Shown: positions 42,796 to 52,903, counted from the first letter of the stretch. The stretch: 64,000 nt of DNA from Xiphydria camelus (GCA_963678675.1 OY783194.1:10694607-10758606); one strand, 5' to 3'. Numbers and translations are program-made. The notes: generated by a model from the sequence alone, not told the origin.

Positions 42796-43387
42796 TAGGG
42801 ACCTATTTCACGGATCCGACATGTCGGATTGTCGTATACGACAAGTCACTCCGATTGGTTGTGCAAAAATCGGGTGGGGGGTCCGTCGCAGGTATTTTGT
42901 CGGATGCATGAAATATGGTCGATTGACGATACTTTTGTTTGTCGCTGCGACAGTCTGGAAATGGTGGTGCCGCCAAGTGGTGAAGTTTGGCAGTCCGGCT
43001 CCTCATTATAATACGTAAAATGAATTCACAAATACGTGTGACAAAAAAATAAAAAAAACGCACACATTGAACAATACGAGCTAAAACAAGACAAGACAAG
43101 TCGAAGGGAGCTTCTCGGCTTCGCTGTTCAGGATGTGTTAATATTTCTCAGATAGCCATCGGTGGCGTTGAACGTAACATACTGTCGCGCCATCACCCGG
43201 CCATGCACGACCCTATTTTTTGTCGTACGAAACCGACGCTTGAAGTTTGACACTGGTCAACTTTCGTACGACGAAAAATACCGTCGGTCCGACAGATTTC
43301 CCCCACCACCACTTTCTGTCACAGCCAATCGGAGTGACTTGTCGTATACGACAATCCGACATGTCGGATCCGTGAAATAGGCCCCTT
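42796..43387. mobile_element. hAT MITE with perfect 8-bp duplication ACAACGCT
   Basis: Flanked by ACAACGCT at 42788-42795 and 43388-43395. TIRs: TAGGGACCTATTTCACGG left, AAGGGGCCTATTTCACGG right (inverse), continuing through GATCCGACATGTCGGAT, TGTCGTATACGACA and AGTCACTCCGATTGG. 592 bp, noncoding. The 8-bp duplication and size make hAT secure. The related sequence at 22515-22545 shows the site without the element. Confidence 0.9.
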
Positions 43388-44042
43388 ACAACGCTGTCAT
43401 CGGTCGGGCACGTGCCGCTTTCCTCCAGACTCTGTCTTTCTTCTGACGCCATTGGTCCTTCTTTCTACTCCCTAAGCGTACTCTAGCGACAGTGCATTTC
43501 CGTTATCGCTTATTAAGCGTACCCTATTCTCCGTCTAAGAAGGTATCACGTTATCGTTTAATAGCGTAATCGGTTATTATGAAGCCACTGCGCATGCTCA
43601 ACATAACGTTTTACGTTTAACGTTCTAAAATTAAGGAGCTCAAAAACTCCCTAATGCCCATTGCTACTTTACAAGACGCAGCTCCCCAAGAATTACTGAA
43701 ACTTATTTCTTGTAAATGCGCTAAAGATTGTAATACAGTTTGTAGCTGCCGCGAAGTAGGTTTGTATTGCTCAGTACTGTGTGCATTTTGCCAGGGAAAT
43801 CTTGTTCGAATACTTTGGAAGTGGTCGAATTAGACGACGAAAACTACGAGGAGAATTTCCCTATCGATATAGAAAGAGATCTAAACCAATCTATAGAATA
43901 TTCTGCACATTACGAACCAGATCCGAAATGTGAGACAGATGTTGAAGACATTCAGGATGATATTGAAGGTTATATTGAACAACCAGTAACATCAAAAAGG
44001 CGAAAAAACTCTGATGAGCCTACAACCTCAAAAGAAACTTAG

Positions 44043-44649
44043 TTATCTAAGTTGGTGGCATAGTGGATAGGCCTATTGGAGAGACCACTTAAAAAAAAAC
44101 GCGCCGGGTACTTTACCCCTAGATGGTGTAGAAGCAAGTACAAGTATGTGACATGATTTCTTTACCAAATAAAAATGTGTATCACCAAAAAGCAATTGAA
44201 TGTGTTTAAGAGTGCCTACAATAAGAAAATTATTAAGTGCTCATAGACTTATCCAAGTTTCGAGAGTTCGACGCCAATAACTTCAAAACAGGTACCTAGT
44301 CGTACAAAAATGTACATAACATTTTTAATAGAGTATTTACTCTTCTTTTATTTTGATAATTACATATTTTGCTATAAAATTGATACTAATCGAGATATTT
44401 GCTAATATTAAGAAACTATTCCTTTTTTTCAGCATAGCAGCTAAATCCGGGCCTGTTTGAGGATGCAAAATTAATAGGTATCTTGTTGGTTAAAGGAAGA
44501 CAGATTAAAATTTATTCCAGCTTCTCCGGATTTGCCCCCGCTATTAATGCACTTATCGACTGGCCTACAACTCGAAATTGCGGGCATTAAAAAACGCCCG
44601 AGAAAAAGCGGTAGACCGTCCTTGGTAACACCCCAACGGGAGACTCGAT
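44043..44649. other. 3' flank of the XPG gene, noncoding
   Basis: Untranslated or spacer sequence between the gene end and the right TIR. A TAAA-rich stretch near 44170 could serve as a polyadenylation region. No element recognised. Confidence 0.4.
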
Positions 44650-44863
44650 CGGGAAAGCTCGACTTTCCCTGTCCAGATGTTTACACCCGACATTCCTTGT
44701 CTAGGTGCTTACAAGGTTAATGACATTGAGTTAAACATTCCGTATAAAACAGGAGTAGTGTTGGCCGATATAAAACAAATATGAATGCAATCATGAAAGC
44801 ATAATAGCAGTTGCTTGCTTTTAAATATGCCTAGAATAAAGAAAATAATAAATGCCTATAATA

Positions 44864-45419
44864 TTGGGATCTGACATGGGGGAGGAGCTTACTTCGAAAA
44901 GTTCAATATGGTCGAAATCAGTATACTGCCAATATAGAGTGCATGGGAGTGTAGTTATTATTTAATTATTATTTATTGTTTCGGCACGCGCAGGGCTTCG
45001 CGAACCCTTCCCAACTTTCATCAGACTCGCGGGAGGACATGGGCATCCTTTGCCCTCCGCTCCATGGTTGACCTCCCATAAATTCAGCCTTCGAGACGCG
45101 CATACGCCTGTCCCTTGACCGCATCACGGGACGTCGACGTATCTGCACGTCTCCCTGGAGTTTTTCTCACGTTTTTACTCTTCCACTTTCTCAAAACTTT
45201 CTTCTCGCATCGTGAATTGGAAAAAAACCCGCCCTTGTACCGAATCGTACCCCTTCCTTTCAAGCCGCTTGCGAGCTTAATATTAATGCGAGCCATTAAT
45301 ATTAATGGCTTGTGTACATTAATCCAATGCCAGTAACTCGCTAAACCCACTAAACGGTATACTAGGAATAGTTTTACTTCTCGCCACCAGACGGCGTATC
45401 GAGACATGTCAGATCCCAA
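44864..45419 (-). mobile_element. R4 element, complete short copy
   Basis: TTGGGATCTGACATG at 44864 and its inverse CATGTCAGATCCCAA at 45405-45419. It interrupts the right TIR of the 8-kb element: the left TIR (38290-38320, AAAGCTGGATATATTATAGGC) preserves the empty site and suggests a 2-bp AT duplication. It contains, inverted, the sequences seen at 1-243. No coding potential I trust. Confidence 0.8.
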
Positions 45420-45871
45420 TATCCAGCTTTTGATGCCCATATAATTTCGAACCAGATAGTCGCACGGAAAAACACATACATTTTTTATAGATAATTTAAT
45501 TTGCTTTAATTTATGTAACTGCATATGTTGCTCTAAAGTTTATAGAAATCGAGTTATTGACAAATAATGAAGAAAAAACATTTTTTATCCCCTTTTCTTA
45601 AGATGGCGGCCAAATCCGGGCTTTTTCTGGGGGGTGCAAATTTAATACGTGCTTTTTAACACCAAATCAAACAAATTAAAATTATTTCCAGCTTGTCCGG
45701 AATTGCTTCTGTTATCAGCTATTTTATACGACTTGGCGACTAGCCTATTTTATGAAGACAGAAGACTGAGCAAAAAGACGGATTCTCGCAAGTGCGAGAA
45801 GGATAGTCTTGCGCGTCGTCTTGCCTACAGGCAAAATGGATGACAAGAGGGTGCGTCTAGACCGGGCTTAA

Positions 45872-46209
45872 CAGAGGCGACAGTAAGACAGGGAAACTTG
45901 AACTTGAAAGGGCGGACTCATTCCGAAAAACCCCGAGAAGCTCCCACAACACCCGAAAAGCGTGAATATGAATAGTTTCTCGCCTGAGAACATTTTGACA
46001 GATTCTTATCGTTACCATAATAACAGAAGGTCATATGTGAATTATGGATAGTTTTTATATAATTAGGTTAGAAGAAATTCGAGATTTTATAAGTTCAATA
46101 TTATTTTTATTTTTGCGTATAGAGGAGGTAGTTTTTTGCCACATAACTGAATCCTTTATTGTAAGCAAAACTGAAAAAAAAAATATATAAAATATAATGT
46201 ATGTAAATA
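45872..46209. other. Noncoding, with a fragment shared with 55081-55170
   Basis: AAGGGCGGACTCATTCCGAA, CACAACACCCGAAAAGCGT and TTCTCGCCTGAGAACATTTT (about 45907-46000) recur at 55081-55170 with the same order. It is a dispersed repeat with no visible termini. Confidence 0.6.
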
Positions 46210-46832
46210 CCGTATGTCCAATGGCTAGTCCAGCAGGTGCAGCGACCTGAATTTTTCTGAAATTTGACTTCGGCAGTGTTTTAGTTACCAGCTGCTGCTG
46301 CTGTTCGTCATTATCTTCCACATGGTTTTTCGGCGTCACTGCACTTTTCTTTCGCACTTCACTCACACTCCTTCTGTCAACGACTCTGCCACGTTTTCTT
46401 TCCATGCCTACCGATTTTCACCTTGCTCAGACTTTAATTTCATTTCATTTGCACCTTTCGTCGCCGAGGCAGAGCTCGACCACTCTGGCGAGGACCACGT
46501 TGACGGTAGCCCCTTCCTCCACGACTGCCAGTCGCATCAGTTTCTCTCTGCAATTAGGTATCAGACGTGTTATTTGGTTGAACATCGAAAAGAAACCATA
46601 ACTATTATGTCTTATCGTTTCAAACAATTACTCACCATTATTTAAACATTCACAATTTTGAGGTTACACTTCGATCTCCCGCATTTATCTACCTCCCGCT
46701 TTTACCATTTCAAATATTTCGCTTGTACGTAGCGCCATCTTCCAAAGCCAACTCTAACTAAAACACTGCCGAAGTCAAATTTCAGAAAAATTCAGGTCGC
46801 TGCACCTGCTCGACTAGCCATTGGACATACGG
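46210..46832. mobile_element. Foldback element (family FB), copy 2
   Basis: CCGTATGTCCAATGGCTAGT and inverse ACTAGCCATTGGACATACGG. Arms share GCAGGTGCAGCGACCTGAAT, TTTTCTGAAATTTGACTTCGG and CAGTGTTTTAGTTA. The middle (46300-46740) is noncoding despite frames on both strands. Confidence 0.8.
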
Positions 46833-47189
46833 TATGTCCAACAGGCAAAAAATGTTATATACGACCTTATGCTATCATGGTAGCGTTATGTTTCGAGTCT
46901 TCTCGCGTGAGTCTGGCGCCGCACAGTGCTTTATCCAGTGGACAACAATCAGATTTTTACTTACGCGATATAGAAAAACTAATTCGTTGAAATCAAAAAG
47001 TAATGCCCCTTATACCCACACCTATCCGTTTCTGAAGAATTGAATCACCGTTGTCTTGCAAATAAATAAAGAAAGATGCATCACAGCGTAAACATTCTCG
47101 TCTCAACAGAATTACGAACTTTTTTTTAGAAATTATTTTAAATGTGTATGTAATCTACAAGGTAAGGGAATTTTTATTCACTTTATATA
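46833..47189. other. Noncoding
   Basis: No gene or defined element. TATGTCCAACAGGC at 46833 looks like a remnant of the FB terminus. Confidence 0.35.
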
Positions 47190-47500
47190 AATAAGAAAAG
47201 GGTTGACATACCGAAAAAAATATTCGTAAAACTTATATTTCTTATGTTTTTACGCATATGATTGCGGAGGCTATTTCTCAAAAAGTTCCAAAAACCTCCT
47301 TTTCAGTTTAGTATTTTATTAAAGCTTGTACATTCTTCTTAATCCCTATATATCGTTTTATTTGCTCAGGGCTGCTCAAACCTAACTATAGATATTTTCG
47401 TTATGAGGGCGCGAAACGCCTGAATGACGAATTCTATTTTTTGTCACTAAGTGTCAAATACGAGGTTGACGGGGTTCGAGGCGGGGAGGGGGGCTCACTT
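47190..47500 (+). repeat. Repeat R3, copy 1
   Basis: Contains AAAGGGTTGACATACCG, ATATTCGTAAAACTTATATT, GATTGCGGAGGCTATTTCTC, GTATTTTATTAAAGCTTGTA, GCTCAGGGCTGCTCAAAC and CGAATTCTATTTTTTGTCAC. Other copies at 52553-52900 (inverted), 53132-53400 (inverted) and 53485-54030 (direct, interrupted). Confidence 0.8.
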
Positions 47501-48140
47501 TATACATGTCCTATGGCCAACCGCGCAGGTGAGCTCCGACCTGAATTCTTGACTTCGGCAGTATTTATGGTACAGTTAGAGTGGGCTTCAGACGAGTGCG
47601 CTGCATAAGAACGAAAAGTGTCGACTGCTCTTCTAATAGCTGTCAATTCGGGAGATCGAAGCGTTTCGTGTAACCTCAAAATCGTAAAGTTTTGAATTAG
47701 TAGTGAATAATTTGTAGAAGTGATGAGAAATAATCATAAATAATCTTCCGAATTGACACCTTAGGTATCGCTCACGCCACTTCGTAAAACTACTTCCTAG
47801 ACACGCGCGGTGCTAGCGCGGAAATAATTTCTGAAACAAATAGGCATGAGGCGTGTAATTCGGTTGGACATCGAAAAAACCCGAATGATTGTTAACTCTC
47901 ACTTCTGAACATTACTTACCATTTATTCAAAGATTCACGATTTCGAGCTTATACTTCGATCTCCCGAATTGATAGCCATCGGGAGATCAGACGTTTCACA
48001 CTTTTCGTAAGAACGCAGCGTAAGAGCGAATAGCGTCGTCTGATTTCCCGATGGCTGTCAATTCGGAAGATTATTTATGATTATTTCTCATCACTTCTAC
48101 AAATTATTCACTACTAATTCAAAACTTTACGATTTTGAGG

Positions 48141-48485
48141 TATCGGGAATGGGGCAACGTCAATAATCAAACAGCAGTTAAAAGCAAACTGAATTCCTTT
48201 ATTTCGACTGCGCGCGGAAGACCCATCCGCGCTTAGACACTTCCTTGCAAAGACTGACTAAAAGGGGCATATGGGGATCGTGATCTGGACCGCCGACGAG
48301 TGGTTCCTTTCTTTGGTTTTCCTAGCGGAGACGCGACACTGCGTCTCCACATAACATAAACATTGGCATTCTCGCCCCAAGGAACCCTCTCGAGCGATAC
48401 AAACCAGACCCCCTTCTACACGCTCTAAACACCGAATGAGTTTTGCTCTTTATTCTCTCCAGTATGTCAGAGAGTAATTCTAACA
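48141..48485 (-). repeat. Copia 3' LTR
   Basis: 345 bp; differs from the other LTR by a TTGC/TTTCTC change near 48245 and about two substitutions (e.g. TCGAC/TCTAC at about 48210, TCGAGC/TCGGGC at about 48413). Such low divergence indicates a recent insertion. Confidence 0.95.
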
Positions 48486-48496
48486 CGCCCCCTCAA
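48486..48496 (-). promoter_or_regulatory. Copia polypurine tract
   Basis: On the minus strand TTGAGGGGGCG lies directly before the TGTTAG start of the 3' LTR, where the plus-strand primer for reverse transcription is expected. Confidence 0.75.
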
Positions 48497-48802
48497 AAAT
48501 CAATCGGTGTTACTTCAAAGATATTGCTCAAATCACGCATCCATATGTACTCAATTAAATTATTCGGTAATACAGATGAGTCTTCCTTGCATTCTCTGGG
48601 ACTATACAAGTGATCCAACATTTGTTGCAAAGGATTAGGGAAACCCAGAAAACCTAATCAGACCACGACATATTTACATATAAACATTTTCACATTATTT
48701 TCATATTTACATATAAACATTTTCACATTATTTTCATATTTACCTTTTTTTTTATTTTTTATTTTTTTTTAACAAAAAAACTTTACATAGGTACATAACG
48801 CC
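48497..48802. other. Copia 3' untranslated region
   Basis: Between the pol stop and the polypurine tract. Contains a direct duplication of CATATTTACATATAAACATT, TTCACATTATTTT (48667-48740) and an A/T homopolymer patch (48745-48780). Confidence 0.7.
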
Positions 48803-51800
48803 TTATTCCAGTCCCATTTCTTTCCTGAGCTCCAGGAATTTGACTGCTGGCAATGGCTTTGTCAGTATGTCAGCAAGTTGATTTGCTGTGGGAATAAACT
48901 CAATTTTAATAACATTTTTCTCAACTTGTTCTCGTGAGAAGTGGTATTTTATATCAATATGCTTCGATCGTTTATGACTGCTTGGATTGTTGGCAATACT
49001 AATACAACCCATATTGTCTTCGTAAATTTTGATTGGATCTGAGATCTTTATATTTATACTGATTGCCAAAAATTTCAACCAAAGTGCTTCTCTCACGGCT
49101 TCAAACAAAGCCATGTATTCTGCTTCGGTGGATGAGACAGCTACCGATGCTTGCCTCTTTGTATTCCAACAAATAGTGCATCGGTCGTACAACTTAAATA
49201 AGAAACCCGTTGTACTTTTTCTGTCGGTTTGTTCACTGCCTCCCCAGTCTGAATCGACATAACCACTCAAGGTGTTTTCATAACAACTTTTAACATATGT
49301 TAACTTGATATCTGCAGATCCTTTGAGATACCTGAGTACTCTTTTCAGATTTTGCCACAACTCTTTATTATTCTTATTTGTAAAACGGCTCAAAATATTT
49401 ACGGCTGTACTCAAGTCTGGTCGTGTACAAAGCATCGTCGCGGTCGCAAGCGTCGTGGTGTCGTGACAACCAATTAGACTACGACAGGGCGCATCATATT
49501 TTTCATCTGAATTCAAAGCTAAATAGTCCAATGTACTAGGAAGAGGAGTACTGACAGGTTTGGAATCATGCATATTAAATTTCTCAAGTACTGTTTTAAT
49601 GTATGCATTCTGATCCAACGTTATTTTCCCATTACTTCTTTCAACTTTAATTCCCAAAAATAATTTAATTTCCTTTAAATCTGTCATTCGAAATTTGTTC
49701 ATCAAATAATTTTTGAAATTACTCATCGTTACAAGACAAGCAGTTGCAATCACAAGATCATCCACATATAATACCACATATATATTCTTTGATCTATCAC
49801 CTCTATCTAAAATATAAATACATCGATCGACTGATGAATTTCGGAAACCTTTTTCTAGCAAAGCCTTTTCAAATAATTGAAACCAGCATCTGGCTGCTTG
49901 CTTTAAACCGTACAAAGCTTTGTTCAATTTGCAAACTTGATTTCCATTACTTTGTACTCCTTCCGGAACTTTCATATAAATTTCCTCTTTTAAACTGCCG
50001 TTTAAAAATGCGGTTTTCACATCCATGTGATGAACCAATAAATCATGCTGATTTGCAAAACCAATGATAAATCGAAAACTCGAGATCCTTGCAACTGGTG
50101 CAAATGTCTCGTCATAATCTGCAAGATACTTTTGACTGAATCCGCGAGCAACTAAACGCGCTTTGTATTTAATGGGGTTTCCAAATTCATTGTTTTTCAA
50201 CGTAAATACCCATCTACAATCCACAATATTTTTATATTTTGGCTTTGGTACTAACGTCCAAGTTTTATTTATGTTTAAAGAATTTATTTCATCCTTAATA
50301 GCTTCCTCCCACTGAATTCTGTCTTCCCTTGTTTTAATTTCCTCGAACGAGGTGGGTATTTTACGAACAAGTGATTGAGCGCACAAAAGATAATCATTTT
50401 GTATATTATTTTCATCATACGAAATAGGCGGTCGTTGTTTGATCCTATCACTCCTAGGCTGTACGGTTTTCTGTGTTTCTTCACGACTATTCTCAATTAC
50501 TGATTCATTAAGTTTCAGTGATTCGATTACAGCTTTATTATTATCGGGACTTGTAATTACTTTTATTCTCGGCTTAATTTTATCTGATTTTTCACTCTTA
50601 TCAGATTTACTTCTCTTTGACATATCTGATTTCACAATATCAGATTTATTTTTCATCGTTACTGATTTAGGCAATCCCACGGATGCATCAGTTTTACTAG
50701 AGGCTTTTTCAAAAACATCCTCTTTAACAACCGGCCGAGATTTCAAGTAATTTACCTCATCAACTATTACGTCCCGAACTGTCACGAATTTCCCTTTTTC
50801 TACATCCCATACCTTATATCCGTTTGGTTCATATCCTACTAATATGCCTTTCCAGGATTTTTCTTCGAACTTAGTTTTCCTGGTTTTATTGTGAACATAT
50901 ACGGTTGAACCAAAAACTTTTAAATATTTCAGCTGTGGCTTTTTACCATGCCACATTTCAAATGGGGTCATATCAACTTCCAATGCTTTTGTGGGACTTA
51001 AATTAATCAATTTCATGGCAGTTAACACTGCTTCCCCCCAAAATTCCTTTTCTAATCCTGCACCATGTATCATTGCACGCGCTCTTTCTGTTATTGTTCT
51101 GTTCATGCGTTCTGCGACGTCATTTAGCTGAGGAGTATGCGGAACAGTTAGGTGATAACTAATACCCTTCTCTACACAAAAATCTTTCATTTCGTTCGAT
51201 AGATATTCCCTACCGTTATCGCAATATAGATTCGCGATTTTCAAATTGAAATGGGTTTCACTTTTTGCGTAATAGTCTTTGAAAACTGAGAAAACACTCG
51301 ATTTATTCCCCAATAAATAGGTAACACCGTAGTGAGTAAATTCATCAATGAAGGTTACGAAATAATTTTTACTATCGATTGTTGAAGGAGTGATTGGACC
51401 GCACACGTCCGTATGCACAATAAACAATGGCCGTTTTATGTGACTTTTATCCTTTTGCTTCTCAAATGGTAACCTAGATTGTTTACCTTTAATACAAGCC
51501 TCACACAAATTTTCATTTGGAGTCACTTTTTCAAGAAAACTTGAATCAATAGCCAATTGTTTATTTTTCATTTTCATAAATTTTTCTTTCCCAATGTGGC
51601 CTAACCGTTGATGCCACAATTGATAATTACAGCTATCATGTACGTTATTTGCTTGAGCATTTATAGAATTAGAGTTTACCCCTTTTGTGACTTTAAAATC
51701 AATAGCTATTAAATTGTTGGAGAGCTTACCGTACATGAAGATTTTATCATCTTTGTGTACTGTGACACCTTTCTCATTAAATGTGATACTCATCCCTGCT

Positions 51801-51937
51801 TGCTGCATTTTTCGCACTGACAGCAAATTGTAGGGAACCTCCGGACAGTAGAGAACGTCTTCGAGAACGCCTTGGATTCCGGTGTTGCTCGTCACGTGAA
51901 TTTTTCCATCTTCACTTTCACCAGAGAGTGTGTACAC
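48803..51937 (-). CDS. Copia Pol polyprotein, N-terminally truncated
   Basis: Open for 1,044 codons with no internal stop. The upstream end is a stop followed by GTG, not an ATG, so this is the remainder of a longer Gag-Pol. Order: end of the protease region (VLEDVLYCPEVPYNLLSVRK), GAG-pre-integrase zinc finger (YQLWHQRLGHIG...C-x2-C around residue 145), integrase core with HTDVCGPI, YCDNGREY and the glutamate in NDVAERMNR; the Copia C-terminal integrase region; reverse transcriptase (RARLVARGF..., catalytic YVDDLV); and RNase H (GYVDSDWGGS, SSTEAEYMAL). The protease DSGA motif and all of gag are absent. The frame has stayed intact after the deletion, consistent with youth; autonomous movement is unlikely. 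Confidence 0.93.
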   Translation of the reverse strand: MYTLSGESEDGKIHVTSNTGIQGVLEDVLYCPEVPYNLLSVRKMQQAGMSITFNEKGVTVHKDDKIFMYGKLSNNLIAIDFKVTKGVNSNSINAQANNVHDSCNYQLWHQRLGHIGKEKFMKMKNKQLAIDSSFLEKVTPNENLCEACIKGKQSRLPFEKQKDKSHIKRPLFIVHTDVCGPITPSTIDSKNYFVTFIDEFTHYGVTYLLGNKSSVFSVFKDYYAKSETHFNLKIANLYCDNGREYLSNEMKDFCVEKGISYHLTVPHTPQLNDVAERMNRTITERARAMIHGAGLEKEFWGEAVLTAMKLINLSPTKALEVDMTPFEMWHGKKPQLKYLKVFGSTVYVHNKTRKTKFEEKSWKGILVGYEPNGYKVWDVEKGKFVTVRDVIVDEVNYLKSRPVVKEDVFEKASSKTDASVGLPKSVTMKNKSDIVKSDMSKRSKSDKSEKSDKIKPRIKVITSPDNNKAVIESLKLNESVIENSREETQKTVQPRSDRIKQRPPISYDENNIQNDYLLCAQSLVRKIPTSFEEIKTREDRIQWEEAIKDEINSLNINKTWTLVPKPKYKNIVDCRWVFTLKNNEFGNPIKYKARLVARGFSQKYLADYDETFAPVARISSFRFIIGFANQHDLLVHHMDVKTAFLNGSLKEEIYMKVPEGVQSNGNQVCKLNKALYGLKQAARCWFQLFEKALLEKGFRNSSVDRCIYILDRGDRSKNIYVVLYVDDLVIATACLVTMSNFKNYLMNKFRMTDLKEIKLFLGIKVERSNGKITLDQNAYIKTVLEKFNMHDSKPVSTPLPSTLDYLALNSDEKYDAPCRSLIGCHDTTTLATATMLCTRPDLSTAVNILSRFTNKNNKELWQNLKRVLRYLKGSADIKLTYVKSCYENTLSGYVDSDWGGSEQTDRKSTTGFLFKLYDRCTICWNTKRQASVAVSSTEAEYMALFEAVREALWLKFLAISINIKISDPIKIYEDNMGCISIANNPSSHKRSKHIDIKYHFSREQVEKNVIKIEFIPTANQLADILTKPLPAVKFLELRKEMGLE

Positions 51938-52011
51938 TTAAACACTTAACACTTAACAATGAAAACTATTTAAAACAATTCCAAAAATGCACAGTTAATA
52001 TATAACGTAGA
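51938..52011. other. Copia leader, shortened
   Basis: Only about 75 bp separate the primer-binding site from the truncated pol frame. It contains the triplication AAACACTTAACACTTAACAA. In a complete element the gag start would lie here; the deletion joins leader to late protease sequence. Confidence 0.7.
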
Positions 52012-52025
52012 CTGGGCCCATAACC
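52012..52025 (-). promoter_or_regulatory. Copia primer-binding site (initiator-Met tRNA, internal)
   Basis: Minus strand GGTTATGGGCCCAG immediately follows the 5' LTR. It is complementary to the anticodon-region half of initiator-methionine tRNA, the known Copia-type priming mode. Confidence 0.9.
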
Positions 52026-52372
52026 TATCGGGAATGGGGCAACGTCAATAATCAAACAGCAGTTAAAAGCAAACTGAATTCCTTTATTTCTACTGCGCGC
52101 GGAAGACCCATCCGCGCTTAGACACTTCCTTTCTCAAAGACTGACTAAAAGGGGCATATGGGGATCGTGATCTGGACCGCCGACGAGTGGTTCCTTTCTT
52201 TGGTTTTCCTAGCGGAGACGCGACACTGCGTCTCCACATAACATAAACATTGGCATTCTCGCCCCAAGGAACCCTCTCGGGCGATACAAACCAGACCCCC
52301 TTCTACACGCTCTAAACACCGAATGAGTTTTGCTCTTTATTCTCTCCAGTATGTCAGAGAGTAATTCTAACA
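52026..52372 (-). repeat. Copia 5' LTR
   Basis: 347 bp, begins (minus) TGTTAGAATTAC and ends CATTCCCGATA. It should contain the promoter. Near-identical to the 3' LTR. Confidence 0.95.
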
Positions 52373-52552
52373 TGAGGTTACACGAAACGCTTCGATCTCC
52401 CGAATTGACAGCTATTAGAAGAGCAGTCGACACTTTTCGTTCTTATGCAGTGCACTCGTCTGAAGCCCACTCTAACTGTACCATAAATACTGCCGAAGTC
52501 AAGAATTCAGGTCGCAGCTCACCTGCGCGGTTGGCTATAGGACATGCGGTAT

Positions 52553-52900
52553 AAATAAGAAAAGGGTTGACACACCGAAAAATATTCGTAAAACTTATAT
52601 TTCTTATCGGGCGTTTCACGCCCTCATAACGAAAATATCTATAGTTTGGTTTGAGCAGCCCTGAACAAATAAAACGATATACAGATATTAAGAGGAATCT
52701 ACAAGCTTTAATAAAATACTAAACTGAAAAGGAGGTTTTTCGAATTTTTTGAGAAATAGCCTCCGCAATCATATGTGTAAAACCATAAGAAATATAAGTT
52801 TTACGAATATTTTTTTCGGTGTGTCAACCCTTTACTTATTTATATAAAGTGAGCCCCCCAACACCCCGCCTCGAGCCCCGTCAACCTCGTATTTGACACT
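52553..52900 (-). repeat. Repeat R3, copy 2 (inverted)
   Basis: A short direct stretch (52553-52605) is followed by the inverted series TAACGAAAATATCTATAGTT, GAGCAGCCCTGAACAAATAA, GAAATAGCCTCCGCAATCAT and GTGTGTCAACCC. It ends where the TTAA MITE begins. Confidence 0.75.
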
Positions 52901-52903
52901 TAA

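Larger units (their letters stand above)
42351..43653. mobile_element. Composite R1/R2 element inserted in the XPG gene
   Basis: TAGAGAGTTTTTGGACTGCT at 42351 and, at the other end, GAGCTCAAAAACTCCCTA (43636-43653) give a short inverted terminus TAGRGAGTTTTTG. Flanks GGGTTAA and ATGCCC rejoin as coding GGGTTAATGCCC, with the TAA at the junction the likely duplication. The left part repeats 15609-15760 and supplies its empty site; the right part repeats 22619-22726. It carries the MITE 42589-42764 and the hAT MITE 42796-43387. Confidence 0.75.
41270..44042 (+). pseudogene. XPG-like transposon protein of the 8-kb element, split by an insertion
   Basis: The first part is open from about 41270, with an in-frame stop at 41896-41898, and continues to 42140; a shifted frame (HCFVQYITKSLPNLASLLPT) runs on to about 42345. 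The acidic nuclease motifs appear in order: LHVIDGGLLLHK, VIVFDGYPED, IDEDADTLIV, IIGEANDLLVIL, then KPGKG and LHAFSGCDTTSALY. After the 1.3-kb insertion (42351-43653) the gene resumes with LISCKCAKDCNTVCSCREVG, LYCSVLCAFCQG and an acidic tail to 44042. The order equals the 14020-14847 fragment (ECD motif, W-G-W segment, Cys-rich module, acidic end). No start or N-terminal exons seen upstream of the SINE. Confidence 0.75.
37905..45868 (+). mobile_element. Second XPG-domain transposon (8 kb with nested insertions), TAA duplication
   Basis: AGCCCGGTCTAGACGCACC at 37905 and inverse GGTGCGTCTAGACCGGGCT at 45850-45868, flanked by TAA (37902-37904, 45869-45871). Left TIR: 37905-38454 plus 40696-40765 after removing a TTAA element. 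Right TIR: 44650-44863 plus 45420-45868 after removing the R4 element. TIRs share AAGATGGCGGCCAAATCCGG-type sequence, ATCAAAAGCTGGATAT, GTTTTATACGGAATGTTTAA and GGAATGTCGGGT. Coding remains at 41270-42345 and 43654-44042, split by the element at 42351-43653. Uninterrupted size would be close to 3.7 kb, so the N-terminal exons were already missing or are too decayed to see. Confidence 0.8.
48141..52372 (-). mobile_element. Ty1/copia LTR retrotransposon, recent, gag and protease deleted
   Basis: Two near-identical LTRs (345 and 347 bp) flanked by the 5-bp duplication TGAGG (48136-48140 and 52373-52377). Read on the minus strand each LTR starts TGTTAGAATTAC and ends CCATTCCCGATA. A primer-binding site complementary to the interior of initiator-methionine tRNA, a polypurine tract and a long open pol frame are present. 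Total 4.23 kb; a full Copia is about 5 kb, and the missing part is gag, the zinc knuckle and the protease active site. It inserted into the FB foldback. Confidence 0.95.
47505..52547. mobile_element. Foldback element (family FB), copy 3, split by Copia
   Basis: Left arm 47505-47760 (CATGTCCTATGGCCAACCGC, GACTTCGGCAGTATTTATGG, GTTAGAGTGGGCTTCAGACG, CTGTCAATTCGG). The right arm is in two pieces, 48045-48140 and 52373-52547, rejoined by removing the Copia insertion. Between the arms lies a further eroded FB-like inverted repeat (47761-48044). The termini are those of family FB. Confidence 0.8.

Noticed and set aside
52209..52554. Frames inside the Copia LTR and FB arm
   Set aside because: LTR and foldback sequence; no protein motif, and the frame is not preserved between LTR copies.
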